Shown here: piece after piece, positions 33,590 to 42,756 of the stretch
How positions within the stretch are numbered: position 1 is the stretch's first letter
How the letters are laid out: every line of letters begins with the position of its first letter
From: Lachnospiraceae bacterium A4
GTDB lineage: Bacteria > Bacillota > Clostridia > Lachnospirales > Lachnospiraceae
Reading direction: 5' to 3'
Assembly (NCBI GenBank): GCA_000403215.2
Contig: KE159535.1
Span: 107,213-159,621 of the forward strand
DNA length: 52,409 nt
Program-made: the position numbers and the translations under genes
The notes under the pieces: model-generated
Database searches by the model: none
What the model was told of the DNA's origin: nothing
Seen by the model: the letters and a program-made list of their open reading frames with translations, nothing else

Positions 33590-34083
33590 GAGGGAGACAC
33601 TTACACCAGATGCAACCTGCGCACCGGCAAATATCCCTTATCTCCATGATGTTTCACTGATGAATTGGGTACAAAATATGATCTGAGCATGGACAGCGAA
33701 GAATATGGCCGTATTTTTAAAAACATCATTCGAAGCATATAATGAAAGCAGCTACCTGATAAAAGCAGTGGAACTGGCCATTACCCTAAACGTGTGCTGG
33801 CAGACCAAGTGCCGACGCAAAAGGTGATAAGAACCAAGAGTATCAGGATAATACAGATAGAAACGAAATGGAACGCAACTTTAGCTTAGGTAAACGTTGC
33901 TATGGTATGGGCTGCATTGTCACCAAACTGACGGAAACCCAACTTACGTCTATCGCATTATCTATATTCATGACGAATCTGTTTAAGATTCAGAAACAAA
34001 TACTTTGTGTTTTTTTACAAATGATTCAATTTTTACATAGATGGGTTGAATACAAAAGATGGAATTTGCAAATATCTGCTTAA
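33590..34083 (+). pseudogene. IS5/IS1182-like transposase remnant
   Basis: Pieces of a DDE transposase in several frames. The clearest is the C-terminal end at 33868-34083: MERNFSLGKRCYGMGCI, then LTSIALSIFMTNLFK. This contains the conserved Glu region E-x-x-F-S-x-x-KR-x-x-GMG of that group. Upstream pieces (around 33655-33740, FTDELGTKYDLSMDSEEYG) are out of frame. No ends are recognisable. Confidence 0.6.
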
Positions 34084-34164
34084 TCAGCAGACACTATATA
34101 AAATATCCATTGTGTAAAACAACCATTGATGTAAATAGGTATTTGTGTTTTCTTTACCGCGAAA

Positions 34165-35625
34165 CTATTTGTGTTTTCTAATATTTGTCATCCTATGTAA
34201 CATATCTAACAATAAACTATCTTTTAAAATATATAATATCGATAAATAAATTAATCCACCTAATCCCACATACAAAAAAGTAAATAAGATTGTCGGGCTC
34301 ATTAATTGTCTAAATGCCATCAGCAAAATCGCCATTATAATGACTGAAATTACATATTTCCACACACCTCCAAGTATATCCTTCCATTTAAAGTCTTTTC
34401 TCATATATATTAAATACACTAGCTGGCACATTGTTATGCTTCCTTCTGCTATTACAGAAGCGATAACTGCACCTATGGCGAAATATCCCGGAATCAGAAC
34501 CAAATTCATGCACAAATTAATGCAAGAGCCTATAATAACAGTTGTAGTAGTGATGATCTGTTTTTTTACAGGTCCCAAATACTGTACACCAATTACATTA
34601 CTAAATCCAACAAATAATACAAGTATGCATCCTAATCTTATCAATATTATTACTTCATCAAACCCATCCCCCATATACCAAGGAACAAAAAGTTCTGCAA
34701 CCATTGCCAATCCAACTGTTATTGGCAGCCCCATAGCCCACGTAAATCTAAAAGATTTATTCATATAACATTTAATACCTTCTATATCTCCTTTGGCAAA
34801 TGCATATGATATTTTAGGTACCATAACCGTAACTAACGATGTAACTATTGTCATGCACAATCTAATAATTCCCATTGCCTGTTCATAAAAACCGTTTTGA
34901 ATAGATGTGTCTGTGTATAAGCCAATCATTGTTTTATCAAAAACAGTATAAATCTGAGTAGCTACTGCCGGAATAAAAAGTTGAAAAGCTCCCCCTATAT
35001 GGAGAAATGGATTTAATTCTTTTAATGGTACTTTCGTTATGCTATTTTTTATTGTATATAAGAGTATAATATTACCAACAACCGGAAATAGAGCAAGTAG
35101 CAATATATATTTTATTAAATCATTAGTATCATTAACAAACAAAAAAATACAAATTAGATTTAAAATTTTAGCTGCTGAATTTGCCAAAAATATCTTACCA
35201 AATTCTTCCATTCCCTGAAAATACCATGATACATCAGTAATAATTCCAATAATATATAATGATTGAATAAAAAAAACATGTATGTCCTGACTATGCAAAA
35301 TAACACAGAAATATATTATTAATGCAATTACACTTAAAATAAAACGCAAGAAAAATACTTCAAGAAAAATTTTGCTTCTCTTTTCTATATCATCCTGACA
35401 ATATGCTATCTCACGTTGAGCATATACAGTAGTTCCAAATGCAGCAAATATTGTAAAATAGCTTACAATAGACAGCGTATAACTGTATACACCTATTCCC
35501 TCTGCTCCAATGACTCTTGAGATATATGGTGTCGTTATTAAAGGAATAACAATTAATAACAATTGATAAAATAAATTATAAATATAGTTTTTACTAATAT
35601 TTTTTTTTGTTTCACTTTTGTTCAT
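34165..35625 (-). CDS. Polysaccharide flippase (Wzx/MATE-like)
   Basis: A 486-residue membrane protein with about 12-14 helices, the usual size for oligosaccharide flippases. The N-terminus IYNLFYQLLLIVIPLITTPYISR followed by GAEGIGVYSYTLSIVSYF is characteristic of the Wzx/RfbX family. It should move lipid-linked glycan units across the membrane. It is the last gene of the minus-strand polysaccharide cluster and starts one base after the GT90-like gene stops, so the two are tightly coupled. Confidence 0.9.
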   Translation of the reverse strand: MNKSETKKNISKNYIYNLFYQLLLIVIPLITTPYISRVIGAEGIGVYSYTLSIVSYFTIFAAFGTTVYAQREIAYCQDDIEKRSKIFLEVFFLRFILSVIALIIYFCVILHSQDIHVFFIQSLYIIGIITDVSWYFQGMEEFGKIFLANSAAKILNLICIFLFVNDTNDLIKYILLLALFPVVGNIILLYTIKNSITKVPLKELNPFLHIGGAFQLFIPAVATQIYTVFDKTMIGLYTDTSIQNGFYEQAMGIIRLCMTIVTSLVTVMVPKISYAFAKGDIEGIKCYMNKSFRFTWAMGLPITVGLAMVAELFVPWYMGDGFDEVIILIRLGCILVLFVGFSNVIGVQYLGPVKKQIITTTTVIIGSCINLCMNLVLIPGYFAIGAVIASVIAEGSITMCQLVYLIYMRKDFKWKDILGGVWKYVISVIIMAILLMAFRQLMSPTILFTFLYVGLGGLIYLSILYILKDSLLLDMLHRMTNIRKHK

Positions 35626-35626
35626 A

Positions 35627-36520
35627 CTATATCCTGCTTACATATTCTAAAATCGCATCTTTTAAATACACAATTGCATTATCTCTCTTCAAATTTTCCA
35701 ATGCAAATTTTTGCGCATTATAGGCTATTTCAGCTACTTTCTCAGGATTTTGTTCTGCCCAGTTTAATTGTTCCACTAAATCTGACAAGTCTTCCTTCAC
35801 CGGAATATAATGCTCATATGGCACAATTTTGTCATACCAATATTCCTTTAATTCTCTGTCAACCAAAAATAATGGCCGCCCTGAGAAAAGCAATAATTTG
35901 GTTCGACCACTATACCCTCTCCCTTGAATGTCTATTAAATATTTATATTGTGTGTGATCAATAAGAGACACATATTTCGTAGCGTCTTTTACAGTTCCTC
36001 CTACCGAATTGTCTTTCCTAATCCAGTTCATGCCATATATTTCCATACGTTCATCACTCTCTGCTATCTGACATAAAGTCTCTCTCGTCGGATGTGTCTT
36101 TACATTACCTATCCAAAATAATGTATTATATATCGGCATATCTTTTGATTTTTTGACCATTGTTCTCCAGCACTCTTCATAGTCATTTATTCCAGCCTCT
36201 TTCCAATTTAAAAATACAAAATCCGGAATCAAAATAACATTATCTTGCTTATTTCTCCTGCAATATGCCATTGCTAATTTGTTTTTTTTAGGAAAATCTT
36301 CACAATTAATCACTATATGAACATTCTTATTTATTTGTGTTCTTACTTCTTCAAATGCTCGCATAAATAAGGTTAAATTCTTTATTCCTCTGTCTTCAAA
36401 CTTTTGATAATTTTTTATCTTTAGCACGCGCGACTTATAATTAAAATTAATATAAACATATGGTTTAATAATTATATTTTTTAGTGCTTCAATGTAACTT
36501 ACTATTTTTGCCATAACCAT
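35627..36520 (-). CDS. Glycosyltransferase, GT90/CAP10-like
   Basis: A 297-residue protein. The C-terminal half has the CAP10/GT90 hallmark: YKYLIDIQGRGYSGRTKLLL, then SGRPLFLVDRE and WYDKIVPYEHYIPVKEDLSDL. In this family the arginine-rich loop binds the nucleotide sugar; relatives transfer xylose or related sugars to surface glycans. ATG 36520 is used here (a second Met two codons later is also possible). It lies between a GT2 gene and the flippase in one operon. Confidence 0.8.
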   Translation of the reverse strand: MVMAKIVSYIEALKNIIIKPYVYINFNYKSRVLKIKNYQKFEDRGIKNLTLFMRAFEEVRTQINKNVHIVINCEDFPKKNKLAMAYCRRNKQDNVILIPDFVFLNWKEAGINDYEECWRTMVKKSKDMPIYNTLFWIGNVKTHPTRETLCQIAESDERMEIYGMNWIRKDNSVGGTVKDATKYVSLIDHTQYKYLIDIQGRGYSGRTKLLLFSGRPLFLVDRELKEYWYDKIVPYEHYIPVKEDLSDLVEQLNWAEQNPEKVAEIAYNAQKFALENLKRDNAIVYLKDAILEYVSRI

Positions 36521-36539
36521 TTCGTCTCTCTTATCCCTT

Positions 36540-37433
36540 TTATTTTTCTATCTTTGGATTAAATATAATTCCTGCAAAAAAACCTTTACAAATTATCGCC
36601 AGTCTTTTCAATTTACATGACTTTGACAATAAAATGACACGAATAAAATCTCCTATCGTGCGTAGTAAAAATACTAGTATTCCATCCCATCCATATTTCT
36701 TTGCTATATAAGTTAGATTTCTCACATTATAGTAATGCCTGTCCAATCTGTCAATTGATTCGGTCACGATATCAACATTAGCGTTCCTTGGCATTTTATG
36801 GATAACAACACTATCAAAGTCCCAATAACCATTTTTTACATTTGACAATCTAAGCGTATACTCACAATCATCTCCATAAATAAAAAATTCCTTGATTGGT
36901 AAACCTACTCTCTTTGCAATATCCATATTGACAAATAATGATACAAAAGAAGCTGTCTTGACAAATAGCAAATGATTTTCAAGCAGATCAAATTTACTAA
37001 ATAATTCTCTTTTTACCCCCGGAATATTCATCCTGCATAATTTTCCATCTGTCCACTTAACATAGCTGCACAAAAAGGAGAACTCATCTTTCAGAATCTG
37101 TGCTTTATTTACCAATGACTCATACGCTTTTTCCATAGGAACCGTATCATCATCCATTATCCAGCAATACCTGTAGTTTTTCCGGTAAATAATTCTCAGC
37201 CCATAAGAAAAACCTCCGGCTCCGCCCAAATTACTGTCAGTGTTGTAATAAAATATATTGCTGTTATTTTCCATATATTTTTCTACCAGTTCTGCTGTTC
37301 CATCACTACTGGCATTATCAACAATATAAATATCTAAATCATTTCGTGTTTGGTTTAATAAAGCCTCAATATTTTCCTTTAATAAATTAACACGATTATA
37401 TGTCACAACTAAAACTGCTGTTATTTTTTCCAT
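36540..37433 (-). CDS. GT2 glycosyltransferase (galactofuranosyl/rhamnosyl-like)
   Basis: A 297-residue GT-A fold enzyme. AVLVVTYNRVNLLKENIEAL at the front binds the nucleotide, DNASSDGT and YNTDSNLGGAGGFSYGL follow, and the metal site is WIMDDDTVP (about residues 90-98). The GGAGGF segment and DDDT are typical of the GlfT2-like subgroup that adds galactofuranose or rhamnose. The C-terminus has a hydrophobic amphipathic tail, suggesting membrane association. Confidence 0.85.
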   Translation of the reverse strand: MEKITAVLVVTYNRVNLLKENIEALLNQTRNDLDIYIVDNASSDGTAELVEKYMENNSNIFYYNTDSNLGGAGGFSYGLRIIYRKNYRYCWIMDDDTVPMEKAYESLVNKAQILKDEFSFLCSYVKWTDGKLCRMNIPGVKRELFSKFDLLENHLLFVKTASFVSLFVNMDIAKRVGLPIKEFFIYGDDCEYTLRLSNVKNGYWDFDSVVIHKMPRNANVDIVTESIDRLDRHYYNVRNLTYIAKKYGWDGILVFLLRTIGDFIRVILLSKSCKLKRLAIICKGFFAGIIFNPKIEK

Positions 37434-37466
37434 AAATTCACTCCGAAATCAAATACCATTAATATT

Positions 37467-38447
37467 TCAGACCAAGCCAACACTATGTAACAATAAATAT
37501 CCGGTAACAGCAAGATAAATCTTGAGTGGCTCGCCTTCAATTTTCCTCCACAAATGTTTGTTTTTGTAATACTTTGGATAATAAGATTTTAATAGCCAAA
37601 ACAACTCTTTTTCTCTTTTTTTATGTTCTTTTCTTTTGCTGTCTTTAAAGGTAAATATACAGTACCATACCACATATCTTGTAATGTAATATTCCTGTTC
37701 TGCATAAGGCGTTTTTATTCCTTCATCTTCCCTATACATTTTAATGATAGCGTTTAATAGCAGACTGGGATCATTTTGTTCTGTAACCCGGTTTTGCTTA
37801 CTATTTGAAACAGAACTACTATTAAATACCCATTTATATCCACAGTTGTTTTTCAATACAATTATATGGTTAGTATGTGCATATGCCTTAAGATTAAAAA
37901 ATACGTCCTCTCCTATCTTAGTCTCCAAGAAGTATATATTATTATCAATCAAAAACTGTCTGCGGTACAAGTGCGCCCAAGGAGACACGACAACATATTT
38001 ATCCCAATTTTTCCCTTTTAGGACTTCATGCCTGATCACTTTACCATTATCTGCAACTCTATCATATCCACCTACTAAAACATCTACCTTGTATCCACTT
38101 TTTTCACTATTTTGTATCGATAAAACATATTTTTTTATATAGTCCCTTGAAATGTAATCATCTTGATCTATAAATCCTATCCATTCCCCATCAACCATTT
38201 GTATTCCAATATTTCTAGTTCGTGAGACACCTTGATTTTCTTGTCTTAAAAACTTAATCTTACATCTTATTTTTTTCTCCAGCTTATCTAAATATGTTTC
38301 AATGATTTCTGATGAATCATCATTTGATCCATCGTCTATAATCAATAAGTTAAAATTCTCATAGCTCTGCCTAATTATACTATTTAAACACCGTACAATT
38401 CCTTGTGAGCCATTATATACTGGCAATATCAATGACACCTTGCTCAT
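37467..38447 (-). CDS. GT2 glycosyltransferase
   Basis: A 326-residue enzyme: VSLILPVYNGSQGIVRCLNS, IIDDGSNDDSSEI, GVSRTRNIGI and FIDQDDYIS (the DxD metal site). The C-terminal region is family-variable and probably recognises the acceptor. I place the start at ATG 38447 because GT2 proteins begin just before this; an in-frame TTG at 38489 would overlap the previous gene and lacks a site. It forms part of the polysaccharide operon, 33 bases before the next GT2 gene. Confidence 0.85.
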   Translation of the reverse strand: MSKVSLILPVYNGSQGIVRCLNSIIRQSYENFNLLIIDDGSNDDSSEIIETYLDKLEKKIRCKIKFLRQENQGVSRTRNIGIQMVDGEWIGFIDQDDYISRDYIKKYVLSIQNSEKSGYKVDVLVGGYDRVADNGKVIRHEVLKGKNWDKYVVVSPWAHLYRRQFLIDNNIYFLETKIGEDVFFNLKAYAHTNHIIVLKNNCGYKWVFNSSSVSNSKQNRVTEQNDPSLLLNAIIKMYREDEGIKTPYAEQEYYITRYVVWYCIFTFKDSKRKEHKKREKELFWLLKSYYPKYYKNKHLWRKIEGEPLKIYLAVTGYLLLHSVGLV

Positions 38448-38478
38448 GATTTTCTTAATACCTCTAAAATAAATAATA

Positions 38479-39462
38479 TTATAATGCAATCAAAAACAAT
38501 AGTAATTTGTCAAAATGCAATTTTTCAGCAATAATATATACCCATAATACAAATCTGTTTTTAAACATTTCTTCTGAAAGTCTATTTAAGCCAATCCATT
38601 TATTTTTTTTATAATGCGGAAAGCATGTTGTTAAAATACTCTTACGTAAAGAATAAAACTTATTAATGTTAGACATCCCTGCATGTCTTAAATTATACAG
38701 CATATTAATTGTTATCCCCTGTACATATAAATACTCTATAATATTATACGCATCTGACTTATACGGAATATTTTTTACTTCTTCCCACAAGTCAAAGTAA
38801 TTTTTCACATATCCTTCATACTTTTTCAATGTATTACCTGACTTTTTTGTTATGGAATTAGGATTCAATACATAATTGTATCCTGTATAATTAATAATTT
38901 TAACTTTTGGATTTTTCATCATGCATCTTTCATTAAAAAATCCGTCCTCATATGTTCTGATTCCATGAAAATCCAAATTATTATCAGCCAAAAAACTTCT
39001 ACGATACATTCTTATGCAAGCAGATGGATAGATCCAAGGGGTATTCTTCGAATCACTAATTCTTATTGGCGTAATTTTTCCATCTCTATCACGATTATAA
39101 CTACCCATTACAATGTCAATACCATCCGCCGTTGCTGCCTTTATATAGGTACTTACATAGTCTGTATTTATATAATCATCACTATCTATAAATAATATAT
39201 ACTCTCCTTTTGCCTTGGAAATACCATAATCTCTCGCATATCCCAATCCACCATTTTTTTCATAAGTGTAATAGTACACATTCTCATATTTTTTTTCATA
39301 ATCATGTATAATTGAAGCAGAATTATCCGGTGAGCAGTCATCGATACACAGAATTTCAATATGGGTATAGTCCTGTAATAATATTGAATCCAGACATCTG
39401 CCTATGTACTTTTCAACATCATAAACAGGCACGATTATTGTGACCAAATTTGACTCATCCAC
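38479..39462 (-). CDS. GT2 glycosyltransferase
   Basis: A 327-residue enzyme with VTIIVPVYDVEKYIGRCLDS, CIDDCSPDNSA, GLGYARDYGI and LFIDSDDYINTDY (DSDD metal site), then a mid-region YEDGFFNERCMM, where the ED pair is the likely catalytic base. It resembles EpsJ-like enzymes of exopolysaccharide loci. It starts 26 bases after the preceding gene. Confidence 0.88.
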   Translation of the reverse strand: MDESNLVTIIVPVYDVEKYIGRCLDSILLQDYTHIEILCIDDCSPDNSASIIHDYEKKYENVYYYTYEKNGGLGYARDYGISKAKGEYILFIDSDDYINTDYVSTYIKAATADGIDIVMGSYNRDRDGKITPIRISDSKNTPWIYPSACIRMYRRSFLADNNLDFHGIRTYEDGFFNERCMMKNPKVKIINYTGYNYVLNPNSITKKSGNTLKKYEGYVKNYFDLWEEVKNIPYKSDAYNIIEYLYVQGITINMLYNLRHAGMSNINKFYSLRKSILTTCFPHYKKNKWIGLNRLSEEMFKNRFVLWVYIIAEKLHFDKLLLFLIAL

Positions 39463-39488
39463 TTTTTCACCAACCTTTTTAACGCTAT

Positions 39489-40274
39489 TTATATCTCATT
39501 CGATTTTTCACCCTGCTTATAAAAATGCGCTATTATTTTTGCAATCCATTTCGGCCAAAACTTACAAAACATTTCATAATCTTCCTTTGTCCTGTCATTA
39601 TCAGCTATAATTGCAGTAGTTGCTGAATCCTCATGTATCCGATGTGCCATTAATGGCTCCTTGCAATACACAAACTGACCCTTTATTTTAGAAATCATTT
39701 CAAAAGCTTCCCAATCTTCATTAGACCGGAAGTGATTCTTAAAAATAACGTTTGGAAGGTTTCCTCTAAAATATGCCACAGAAGGGCAGCAAATTGGGTT
39801 TCCTGTCGAGAGAACCATTCTTCGCACTAAAATACTCCCCCTTAAAATATTAAAACGTAAAGGGAATAGCATTATCCTTTTTATCTTTAGCAAGCTATTT
39901 TCCTTTATTATTTTCTTATTTCTCAATTCATAATAATCGCAAAAAAATATTAATGGTCTTTTCGCTGTCCGTGTCATCTTTTCCAGTGTTTCTGTATACT
40001 TTTCAAAATAAATATCATCCTGATGTGCAATTGTGACACACGGTGTCTTAGACTTTGCATATGCAAAATTCCAATCTTGAGTGATACCTTTTTCCCCATC
40101 ATTGATATAAACTGGTATATGATACTTGCTACAAAGTTTCAAAATGTGTTCACATGGTGTAGATGTCACCAAGATAACTTCTGATGCAACCGTCTGGCAA
40201 AGGGTGGACTGTATACATTCCTCTAAATATGGGCTTTCCTTATAGGCGCAAATTACAAACATGTGTTTATTCAT
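39489..40274 (-). CDS. GT2-like glycosyltransferase
   Basis: A 261-residue protein with a compact GT-A fold: MFVICAYKESPYLEECIQST at the front, then GEKGITQDWNFAYAKSKTP and the metal site AHQDDIYFEKY (about residues 83-92, a QDD variant). The SNEDWEAFEMI segment probably carries the catalytic Asp/Glu, and HRIHEDSAT follows. It is shorter than the other GT2 enzymes of the cluster. The sugar is unknown. Confidence 0.8.
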   Translation of the reverse strand: MNKHMFVICAYKESPYLEECIQSTLCQTVASEVILVTSTPCEHILKLCSKYHIPVYINDGEKGITQDWNFAYAKSKTPCVTIAHQDDIYFEKYTETLEKMTRTAKRPLIFFCDYYELRNKKIIKENSLLKIKRIMLFPLRFNILRGSILVRRMVLSTGNPICCPSVAYFRGNLPNVIFKNHFRSNEDWEAFEMISKIKGQFVYCKEPLMAHRIHEDSATTAIIADNDRTKEDYEMFCKFWPKWIAKIIAHFYKQGEKSNEI

Positions 40275-40316
40275 TACACTATACCTTTTTCACAGTGCAT
40301 TTTCTGTCAAAAGTGA

Positions 40317-40661
40317 TTACTGCTGCCCTGCTTTTCCTTTCTCTCTTATTGCAAGTTCCTCCACCAGATTTTTTAATCTGTCTTCTAGCTGTGACACTCT
40401 GATTGATAACAAAAAACATCTGATCAGTAGCAAGAAAATCATTAACAAAAAAATGAAATTAACCGGCGCTTGAAATCCTATAAGTGCCGCAAGAAAACTT
40501 GCTATTTCCGGGAATACGCTCAACATAATAAAAAGCACTGCCAATCCAATCCAAAAAACTGTATCCATCACTTGTATTTGTGACTTTTTTAATTTCCTGG
40601 CTATATATGTACATGTCAGTACAGATGCAACAAACAGCAAAATCCTTAATGCCATTGACAT
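40317..40661 (-). CDS. DUF2304 small membrane protein
   Basis: A 114-residue protein with an N-terminal helix (ALRILLFVASVLTCTYIA), two further helices (MDTVFWIGLAVLFIMLSVFP, FIFLLMIFLLLIRCFLL) and a C-terminal coiled-coil-like tail (VSQLEDRLKNLVEELAI). This is the DUF2304 layout. Such genes normally follow a DPM1-like polyprenyl-phosphate glycosyltransferase, as here: the ATG starts one base after that gene stops, and its ribosome binding site lies inside it. It probably anchors or activates the transferase. Confidence 0.85.
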   Translation of the reverse strand: MSMALRILLFVASVLTCTYIARKLKKSQIQVMDTVFWIGLAVLFIMLSVFPEIASFLAALIGFQAPVNFIFLLMIFLLLIRCFLLSIRVSQLEDRLKNLVEELAIREKGKAGQQ

Positions 40662-40662
40662 T

Positions 40663-41355
40663 TTACAAATCCTTCTTTCTAAACCACTGAACTATTAATA
40701 TTGATGAACACATATGAAACATATACTTTATGCTCCCCGAAATATTAAGATAACTTTCGCCAGCAGTTCTTTCATTCATATGCACTTGATGTTCCTCCAC
40801 CTTGGCTCCGCACCGAATCAAAAATGCGATGGTATCCGGCTCTGGACCATAATTCATTGATGTAGCAAGTTTTTTAATCATCTGCTTACCATACAATCTC
40901 ATTCCTGATGTTGAATCCTTAATCTTCTTACCTGTAGTCAGTAAAATACATAATTCAATCAGTGAATTTCCAAGCATTCTAAGCGTAAATGGTTTCTTCT
41001 TCTCTACGAAACGGCTTCCTATCACAACATCTAATTTTTTTTCTTCTGCATGCCTGACCATATCTTCTATGTACTCGGGATTATGCTGCCCATCTCCGTC
41101 ATACTGTATTGCATAATCATATCCATGATAATATGCGTACTTCATTCCAGTCTGAAATGCTCCGGCAAGCCCTAGGTTAATCGGCAAATCGACCATGTTA
41201 TAATGATTTTGACTACATATCTCCGCCGTATTATCTTTTGATCCATCATTGATCACAACGTAGTCAAATCTAGCATAATTACTTTTCAAGTTTTCTACAA
41301 CATTTTCAATATTTTCCGCTTCATTGTATGCTGGAATAATAATTAGTACTTTCAT
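40663..41355 (-). CDS. DPM1-like polyprenyl-phosphate glycosyltransferase
   Basis: A 230-residue GT2 enzyme: VLIIIPAYNEAENIENVVEN, INDGSKDNT, NLGLAGAFQTGMKYA and the metal site QYDGDGQHNPEYI (about residues 86-98). The size, the absence of C-terminal membrane helices and the coupled DUF2304 gene identify the branch that charges undecaprenyl phosphate with a single sugar for use outside the membrane. AAGGG precedes ATG 41355. A 328-base AT-rich gap precedes it, so it may have its own promoter. Confidence 0.88.
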   Translation of the reverse strand: MKVLIIIPAYNEAENIENVVENLKSNYARFDYVVINDGSKDNTAEICSQNHYNMVDLPINLGLAGAFQTGMKYAYYHGYDYAIQYDGDGQHNPEYIEDMVRHAEEKKLDVVIGSRFVEKKKPFTLRMLGNSLIELCILLTTGKKIKDSTSGMRLYGKQMIKKLATSMNYGPEPDTIAFLIRCGAKVEEHQVHMNERTAGESYLNISGSIKYMFHMCSSILIVQWFRKKDL

Positions 41356-41683
41356 AAAATTAACCCTTACTGTCTTTTATCCACTGACTGTAACACTATA
41401 CACCCTTTTATATTTCCTCAATACACATCTGTTTTAATTTGCTGACTACGCAATAATGCAATATCTGACTCCTTTAATTAAGACGTATATCTCAAATACA
41501 GAAATAATATTCGTATACACCTTTTCCATATTCTAACGTATTCTATCACAAATTTACAAAAAATGCGATAATAATATGCAACTTTCATAGAATTACCATT
41601 TACACTAAATAAATACTATCCAACATCAATTTTATATAAAATAATACAAAAGCAACACATAATTTCTAAATATTACACTAATA
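41356..41683. other. AT-rich intergenic gap within the polysaccharide cluster
   Basis: A 328-base gap between the acyltransferase stop and the DPM1-like gene. No frame, repeat or terminator stands out. It is the only long gap in an otherwise tight operon, so it likely holds a promoter for the downstream half; no single -35/-10 pair is clearly best. Confidence 0.4.
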
Positions 41684-42730
41684 CTATGCGATATATTTGC
41701 CGACTACAGGAATTCTCATCAGCAAAGCCGAAAAAAAATAACTCAAAACAACTACAATCGCCGAAATAACAGGAACGGATAATATACCTATAAATGAAAA
41801 AGTGCTAAATCCAACCTTCCAAAAAATCAATATAAATAAAAAATGAACTCCATAAACTCCTCTTGATTTGTTAGAAATTTCAGCTATTGCTTTATAAATG
41901 TTATTTTCACTTAAATGAACATTTCTAATTGCCAAAAACAGGGCAGCACTAGTTAAGTAGACCCATGGCATTGTATACGACCAAAACCTTTCATTCAGAG
42001 TCTGAGTATATACACAATCCCATATAACCAAACCAATTGTCATAACTGTTCCAAGTACTCCAAATAAATATACTAATTTTCTATGTTTATTGTCTATATT
42101 ATATTTATCAATATAGGCCCCTAACAAAAAATATCCTACATATCCAACCGAAAATCCGGATTTTACTTTATTAAAAATATTCGTAAACATTCCCATGACT
42201 TGAAACTGTCCCAAAAATTCGCATATACTTCCAAGAATAAAACAAGCTGTAACAATATACGCTAACTGTTCTTTAGTAGAATTTTGAACTGCTGGCTTTA
42301 ATAGCGGGACCAATATATATAATCCAATAAGGGAATACAAAAACCATAAATGCGCCTGTGTATCTCCTCTGATAATTTCTATTAATATATCTATAATTTT
42401 CGATGCCGAAAATTCATTCCTCGATATTTGAACTACTTTATACACCAATGCCCAAAAAAGAAGAAAAAGAACCAATTTTTTTATAGAGTTCGAGTATAGT
42501 GCCTTAATTTGTTTTTCCTTTTTAGAATTCAGAAACAGGCAGCCCGAAATCATAAAAAAAACAGGCACCGAAAATCTAAATAGACCTTCATAAATCGTAA
42601 ATACAATCCAGTTTGTGGATCCTACATATCCATACCAGTTTTGAGCGCTCACATGAATAAAAATAACTCCAATTGCTGCCAACGCCCTCAAAATATCAAT
42701 ATATTGCTTTCTGTTCTCTAAGCCACTCAT
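41684..42730 (-). CDS. Acyltransferase family 3 membrane protein
   Basis: A 348-residue protein with about ten membrane helices. It shows the family start YIDILRALAAIGVIFIHVSAQ with the catalytic-type His, then RFSVPVFFMISGCLF and the arginine of KSRGVYGVHF near the C-terminus. Such enzymes (OafA/WecH group) put acetyl or other acyl groups on surface glycans. ATG 42730 has GAGGTG nine bases upstream and stands 26 bases after the DUF2142 gene. Confidence 0.88.
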   Translation of the reverse strand: MSGLENRKQYIDILRALAAIGVIFIHVSAQNWYGYVGSTNWIVFTIYEGLFRFSVPVFFMISGCLFLNSKKEKQIKALYSNSIKKLVLFLLFWALVYKVVQISRNEFSASKIIDILIEIIRGDTQAHLWFLYSLIGLYILVPLLKPAVQNSTKEQLAYIVTACFILGSICEFLGQFQVMGMFTNIFNKVKSGFSVGYVGYFLLGAYIDKYNIDNKHRKLVYLFGVLGTVMTIGLVIWDCVYTQTLNERFWSYTMPWVYLTSAALFLAIRNVHLSENNIYKAIAEISNKSRGVYGVHFLFILIFWKVGFSTFSFIGILSVPVISAIVVVLSYFFSALLMRIPVVGKYIA

Positions 42731-42756
42731 CTGTAATCACCTCATTTAAGTGCATA